This document shows positions 60,924-64,000 of a stretch of DNA of 64,000 nt, piece by piece. Position 1 is the stretch's first letter. Each line of letters starts with the position of its first letter. Under the pieces are notes generated by a model. That model ran no database searches, was not told the origin of the DNA, and was given only the letters and a program-made list of their open reading frames with translations. This DNA is from Bog-950 sp964631835 (GTDB lineage Bacteria > Bacteroidota > Bacteroidia > Chitinophagales > LD1): contig CAZWAD010000011.1 of the NCBI GenBank assembly GCA_964631835.1, positions 51,762 to 115,761 on the forward strand. The letters run 5' to 3'. Both the position numbers and the translations under genes were made by a program.

Positions 60924-61309
60924 TCTCTTTCTACCGCTTTACCGATATCAGTTTTCAAGAAGTAAAGTGTAGTTTTGTTTTTCCCGCTTTCAGAAGTAAG
61001 GCTTAAACTGATAGAATCAAGTCTGGCTATTAAGTAAATGTGTTCTGGCTTTTTAGAGTTTGTAACCGATTTCATGGTTAGCTTTGCTCCTTCCAGTTTG
61101 TAAGTCCCCTTTTCAATCGCTCCACCAATGTTAACAAGGTAACCACCTTCATCGTTAAACTCCCAAAGCCAATTGCCCAGTGATTTGCCCGAAAGTGTAG
61201 TGCCATTAATATTCATTTCCTTCAACTGCCATACAGCAGAAATTTGTTTTTTACTATCTGAGCAGCATGCAAGACAGAAAACTAAGAGAGCGGCAACAAT
61301 CCATTTCAT
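60920..61309 (-). CDS. Lipocalin-like small lipoprotein
   Basis: 129 residues. A signal with Cys near 16 (MKWIVAALLVFCLACCSDSK; LACC) is followed by a short beta-rich domain that begins SAVWQLKEMNINGTTLSGKSL and has GTYKLEGAKLTMKSV, a lipocalin-like repeat pattern. Its start is 6 bp after the stop of a similar gene, so the two form a pair. The ligand is unknown. The TTAA stop is shared with folA. Confidence 0.8.
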   Translation of the reverse strand: MKWIVAALLVFCLACCSDSKKQISAVWQLKEMNINGTTLSGKSLGNWLWEFNDEGGYLVNIGGAIEKGTYKLEGAKLTMKSVTNSKKPEHIYLIARLDSISLSLTSESGKNKTTLYFLKTDIGKAVERD

Positions 61310-61315
61310 GAATAT

Positions 61316-61723
61316 TTAGTTGGCAGGAACCATTTCAAATATGAATACCTGCTGTGCAATAGTATCGCGGAAAGTATATTTAGAATTGTTTAGTTCGAGT
61401 ATATCGGAAGTTTTATACATTCCGTGATCGCTCACTACATGGATTTTAGTTTTGTCTTCACTAAGCCACCACTTGCCGGTTATTGAGTTAGTATTCATTG
61501 TTGACGTATAAGTACTATCAACCCTATATGTAATGGTGAAATACTTTTTTACATCTGCTCTCCAGTTGTCAATAACAGGCTGCATTTCTGGTGGAAACTC
61601 CAGCAGACATTTAGCATCTTTTACCTTCCAGGTCTTGCTAATTAAGTCTGATTTCTCCTTGCAGCTGAACAAAACGAGAGCTATACCGGTGAACAGAAAT
61701 ACTTGTTTTATTTGCTGAATCAT
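61316..61723 (-). CDS. Lipocalin-like small lipoprotein, second copy
   Basis: 135 residues. Signal and lipobox FSC (MIQQIKQVFLFTGIALVLFSC) precede a beta-rich domain: LISKTWKVKDAKCLLEFPPE, NSITGKWWLSEDKTKIHVVS, with the KTW and GKWW pattern typical of lipocalin-like Bacteroidota lipoproteins (parts shown). It precedes the smaller relative by 6 bp. It should be anchored in the periplasm or outer membrane. Function unknown. Confidence 0.8.
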   Translation of the reverse strand: MIQQIKQVFLFTGIALVLFSCKEKSDLISKTWKVKDAKCLLEFPPEMQPVIDNWRADVKKYFTITYRVDSTYTSTMNTNSITGKWWLSEDKTKIHVVSDHGMYKTSDILELNNSKYTFRDTIAQQVFIFEMVPAN

Positions 61724-61779
61724 TTAATCGGATAAAGAACTGCTAAAATAATAGCGCATTCGATGTCACCAAACATGAT

Positions 61780-62250
61780 ATGAAAATTACACTTCTTGTA
61801 GTTGGGAAAACTTCCTCGGTAGAAATAAAAAACTTGTGTGCAGACTATGCTATCCGTATTAATCACTATACCAAATTCGGTGAAATAACTGTTGATGATT
61901 CATCGGTAAAGGTCAGGGACAGGAACTCTGTTAAGGAGAAGGAAGGTGAGTTGCTTTTGAGAAAGATATCTGCTTCTGATTTTGTTATTCTTATGGATGA
62001 GAGGGGGAAAGAATTCACTTCACTTCAATTTGCTGGCTATCTTGAAAATATTTTTAATCGCTCTTTAAAAAATATTTGTTTCATTATTGGAGGGGCTTAC
62101 GGATTCGATCGTAAAATGCACGAGCGGGCTAACGCTAAAATCAGCCTATCCAAACTTACTTTTTCGCATCAAATGGTGCGCGTTGTTTTTATGGAGCAGC
62201 TTTATAGGGCATTCAGCATCATGCGCAAAGAACCTTATCATCATGAATGA
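61780..62250 (+). CDS. rlmH: 23S rRNA (pseudouridine1915-N3)-methyltransferase
   Basis: SPOUT-fold enzyme that methylates pseudouridine 1915 in helix 69 of 23S rRNA on intact ribosomes. 156 residues, matching the family. KITLLVVGKTSS, DERGKEFTSLQFAGYL, FIIGGAYGFDRKMHERA, and KLTFSHQMVRVVFMEQLYRA with the C-terminal EPYHHE are all RlmH landmarks (GGAYGF is the SAM loop). Confidence 0.96.
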   Translation: MKITLLVVGKTSSVEIKNLCADYAIRINHYTKFGEITVDDSSVKVRDRNSVKEKEGELLLRKISASDFVILMDERGKEFTSLQFAGYLENIFNRSLKNICFIIGGAYGFDRKMHERANAKISLSKLTFSHQMVRVVFMEQLYRAFSIMRKEPYHHE

Positions 62251-62295
62251 TTTTCGCTTTTATTTGCTCATTTCTCTTAGCCAATATAGTTGTGA

Positions 62296-62925
62296 ATGGA
62301 TATAACTATCTTCTTAATCATTATTACTACTGGAATTTCACTTTTAGCTTTTAGTAATCATCAATTTATTGATAACCTGATATTTTATCCTTTTCGGATT
62401 TGGCGGGATAATGAGTGGCATAGGTTGTTTTCTTGTAGTTTTATTCATGCTGACATGATGCACCTCTTCTTCAACATGTTTGCGCTGTACAGTTTTGGCA
62501 GTTATATCGAAAAAGTTTTTCAGAATATTTTTGAGGGGAAGGGGCATACCATGTTCTTGCTAATGTATTTCGGAGCCGTTGCAACTGCTGATGTATGGAA
62601 TCTGTTTAAGCAAAAACATAATCCAAATTACAGGAGTTTAGGGGCAAGCGGGGGTGTAGCAGCCATAATTTTTTCATATATTCTTCTATCTCCGCATGGT
62701 GGGATTGGAATTCCGTTCATTTCCGGTCAAAATGGACCGTGGCTCCCTGCTTACATTTTCGGTCCTCTTTATTTAGTTTATTGTGTGTATATGGCCAAGA
62801 GGGGAGGAGACAATATTGGCCATATTGCACACTTTACCGGTTCTGTCTTCGGTTTTATTTTTCCAATTCTTTTTGAGCCCCGCCTGCTTGGTCGTTTTTT
62901 TTCAGAACTTATAAACGGAATGTAA
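62296..62925 (+). CDS. Rhomboid-family intramembrane serine protease
   Basis: 209 residues, about six membrane helices. The catalytic Ser is in LGASGGVAAI (about 114-123; GASG) and the His in GHIAHFTGSVFG (about 174-185). DEWHRLFSCSFIHADMMHLFFNM is the usual helix 2 region (shown as EWHRLFSCSFIH, HADMMHLFFNM) and its His pair is typical. It should cut membrane substrates in the inner membrane. The stop is 1 bp before the next ATG, indicating an operon with the aldolase. Confidence 0.92.
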   Translation: MDITIFLIIITTGISLLAFSNHQFIDNLIFYPFRIWRDNEWHRLFSCSFIHADMMHLFFNMFALYSFGSYIEKVFQNIFEGKGHTMFLLMYFGAVATADVWNLFKQKHNPNYRSLGASGGVAAIIFSYILLSPHGGIGIPFISGQNGPWLPAYIFGPLYLVYCVYMAKRGGDNIGHIAHFTGSVFGFIFPILFEPRLLGRFFSELINGM

Positions 62926-62926
62926 A

Positions 62927-63940
62927 ATGATAATCGACCTTCGCTCAGATACGGTTACGCTTCCATCTAAAGCTATGAAAGAAGCGATGCTCCATTCTGA
63001 GCTCGGAGATGATGTTTTCGGTGAAGACCCTACGGTGAAAAAACTGGAGGCGAAATTGTCCGCTATGTTTGGTATGGATGCCGGTTTGTTTTGTCCTTCT
63101 GGAACAATGGCTAACCAGGTGGCTATCAAAACACACACGCAACCCCTTGATGAAATAATTTGCGATAGACTTTGCCACATATATAATTATGAAACTGGTG
63201 GATGGGCTTTTCATTCGGGCGTTTCAATCCGGTTGACGATAAGCGACCGAGGAAAGATGACAGTCGGTCAAATCGAGGAGTTGGTTCTTCCAGATTTTGA
63301 TTGGCTACCCAATTCACGATTGGTGGCTATTGAAAATACAGTGAATAAAGGTGGTGGAAGTGTTTATTCCATGGAGGAAATGAAAAATATTTCTGATTTC
63401 TGTCGTAAGAAAAACCTGCTTTTGCATATGGACGGAGCTAGGATTTTTAATGCCCTGGTTGCTTTGAACAAACGCCCTATTGAACTTACAGGTATGTTTG
63501 ATAGTATTTCAGTGTGCATCAGCAAAGGGCTTGGCGCACCTGTCGGCAGCGTTTTACTTGGAGGGAAAGATTTTATTAAACGTGCCCGTAAAATCAGGAA
63601 AGTATTTGGTGGAGGTATGCGTCAAAGCGGAATTTTAGCCGCTGCCTGTATTTATGCCTTGGATAATAATATTGAAAGGCTGGTGAATGACCACGAAAGA
63701 GCAAAAAAAATAGCTAACGGACTTTCGAAAATAAAATGGGTGAAAAAAGTTTTTCCTACTGAAACGAATATTGTAGTTTTTGAAGTAGAAGATTCAGCCA
63801 AAGTGGCTGCTACGTTCGCTAAACACAATATCCGCGTTCAATCTTTTTCTCCTACTCTTGTAAGGATAGTTACACACCTTGATTTTAACGATGAAATGCT
63901 TTGGAAAACGATTGCAGTCTTGAAGACGCTGGAAGCCTGA
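62927..63940 (+). CDS. ltaE: Low-specificity L-threonine aldolase
   Basis: PLP enzyme converting L-threonine and L-allo-threonine to glycine and acetaldehyde. 337 residues. IDLRSDTVTLPSKAMKEAML opens it, then GDDVFGEDPTVKKLE, CPSGTMANQVAI, and the PLP Lys in SVCISKGLGAPVGSVLLGG (K near 200). DGARIFNALVALN and GGGMRQSGILAAACIYAL match the family. It starts 1 bp after the rhomboid gene. Confidence 0.95.
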   Translation: MIIDLRSDTVTLPSKAMKEAMLHSELGDDVFGEDPTVKKLEAKLSAMFGMDAGLFCPSGTMANQVAIKTHTQPLDEIICDRLCHIYNYETGGWAFHSGVSIRLTISDRGKMTVGQIEELVLPDFDWLPNSRLVAIENTVNKGGGSVYSMEEMKNISDFCRKKNLLLHMDGARIFNALVALNKRPIELTGMFDSISVCISKGLGAPVGSVLLGGKDFIKRARKIRKVFGGGMRQSGILAAACIYALDNNIERLVNDHERAKKIANGLSKIKWVKKVFPTETNIVVFEVEDSAKVAATFAKHNIRVQSFSPTLVRIVTHLDFNDEMLWKTIAVLKTLEA

Positions 63941-64000
63941 ATTTTAGGTTCTGTCGTTAATCGTGTGAGAACTGTTAAGAAGTCAGTACACTTGCCGGAT
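63941..64000. other. Right edge, intergenic
   Basis: The last 60 bases after the aldolase stop contain no ORF, hairpin or repeat that I can support. Confidence 0.4.

Overview
The window looks like chromosomal DNA of an uncultured member of the Bacteroidota. Four exported proteins carry Bacteroidota-type type IX secretion (T9SS) C-terminal signals. Several promoters fit the Bacteroidota pattern TTG-N19-21-TAnnTTTG. The gene set includes type III glutamine synthetase, Mpl, lipid A synthesis (LpxB) and neighbour pairs common in this phylum (etfB-etfA-bifunctional nuclease, exbB-exbD-tonB-folC). I see no phage, plasmid, CRISPR array or intact insertion sequence. The genes are essentially housekeeping with short accessory stretches between them.

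Layout. 1-1916: 5' part of a secreted leucine-rich-repeat protein on the minus strand, running off the left edge. 2.07-2.66 kb: a 42-bp tandem array. 2.7-7.5 kb (minus): lpxB, a small membrane protein, surE, fmt and namZ. 7.6-10.8 kb (plus): FtsX-type permease and acs. 10.9-13.4 kb (minus): a tiny lipoprotein, der and era. 13.4-19.3 kb (plus): initiator tRNA, cytochrome c, dicarboxylate/amino-acid symporter, a giant T9SS protein and a CBS protein. 19.3-24.3 kb: accessory stretch with orphan and small genes, a 21-bp tandem array, a 41-bp direct repeat flanking one small gene, and a duplicated promoter-like module. 24.4-29.0 kb: a four-gene two-component cluster ending in a receiver-MarR fusion. 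29.0-31.4 kb (minus): bifunctional nuclease and ETF. 31.5-37.4 kb: tilS, an aminopeptidase, an rRNA methyltransferase, a TPR lipoprotein and DUF2061. 37.4-40.6 kb (minus): exbB-exbD-tonB-folC. 40.8-46.8 kb: T9SS pentaheme cytochrome, T9SS beta-propeller protein and a Sel1 protein. 46.8-52.5 kb: glycosyltransferase, exonuclease, mpl, serine hydrolase and an asparagine-synthetase-B-labelled protein. 53.0-64.0 kb: MBL hydrolase, tRNA(CAT), holA, glnN, rel/spoT, folA, two lipocalin-like lipoproteins, rlmH, rhomboid protease and threonine aldolase.

The signal no ordinary feature explains is a recurrent periodicity of seven. Seven-bp tandem repeats occur in a signal-peptide core, in two interdomain linkers (including lpxB) and in two intergenic regions. 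Two longer arrays run at exactly 21 and 42 bp without a single indel. Because multiples of 21 keep the reading frame, such repeats can sit inside genes or stay open on either strand. They resemble in principle the heptanucleotide STRR repeats of cyanobacteria, but I know of no described system of this kind here.
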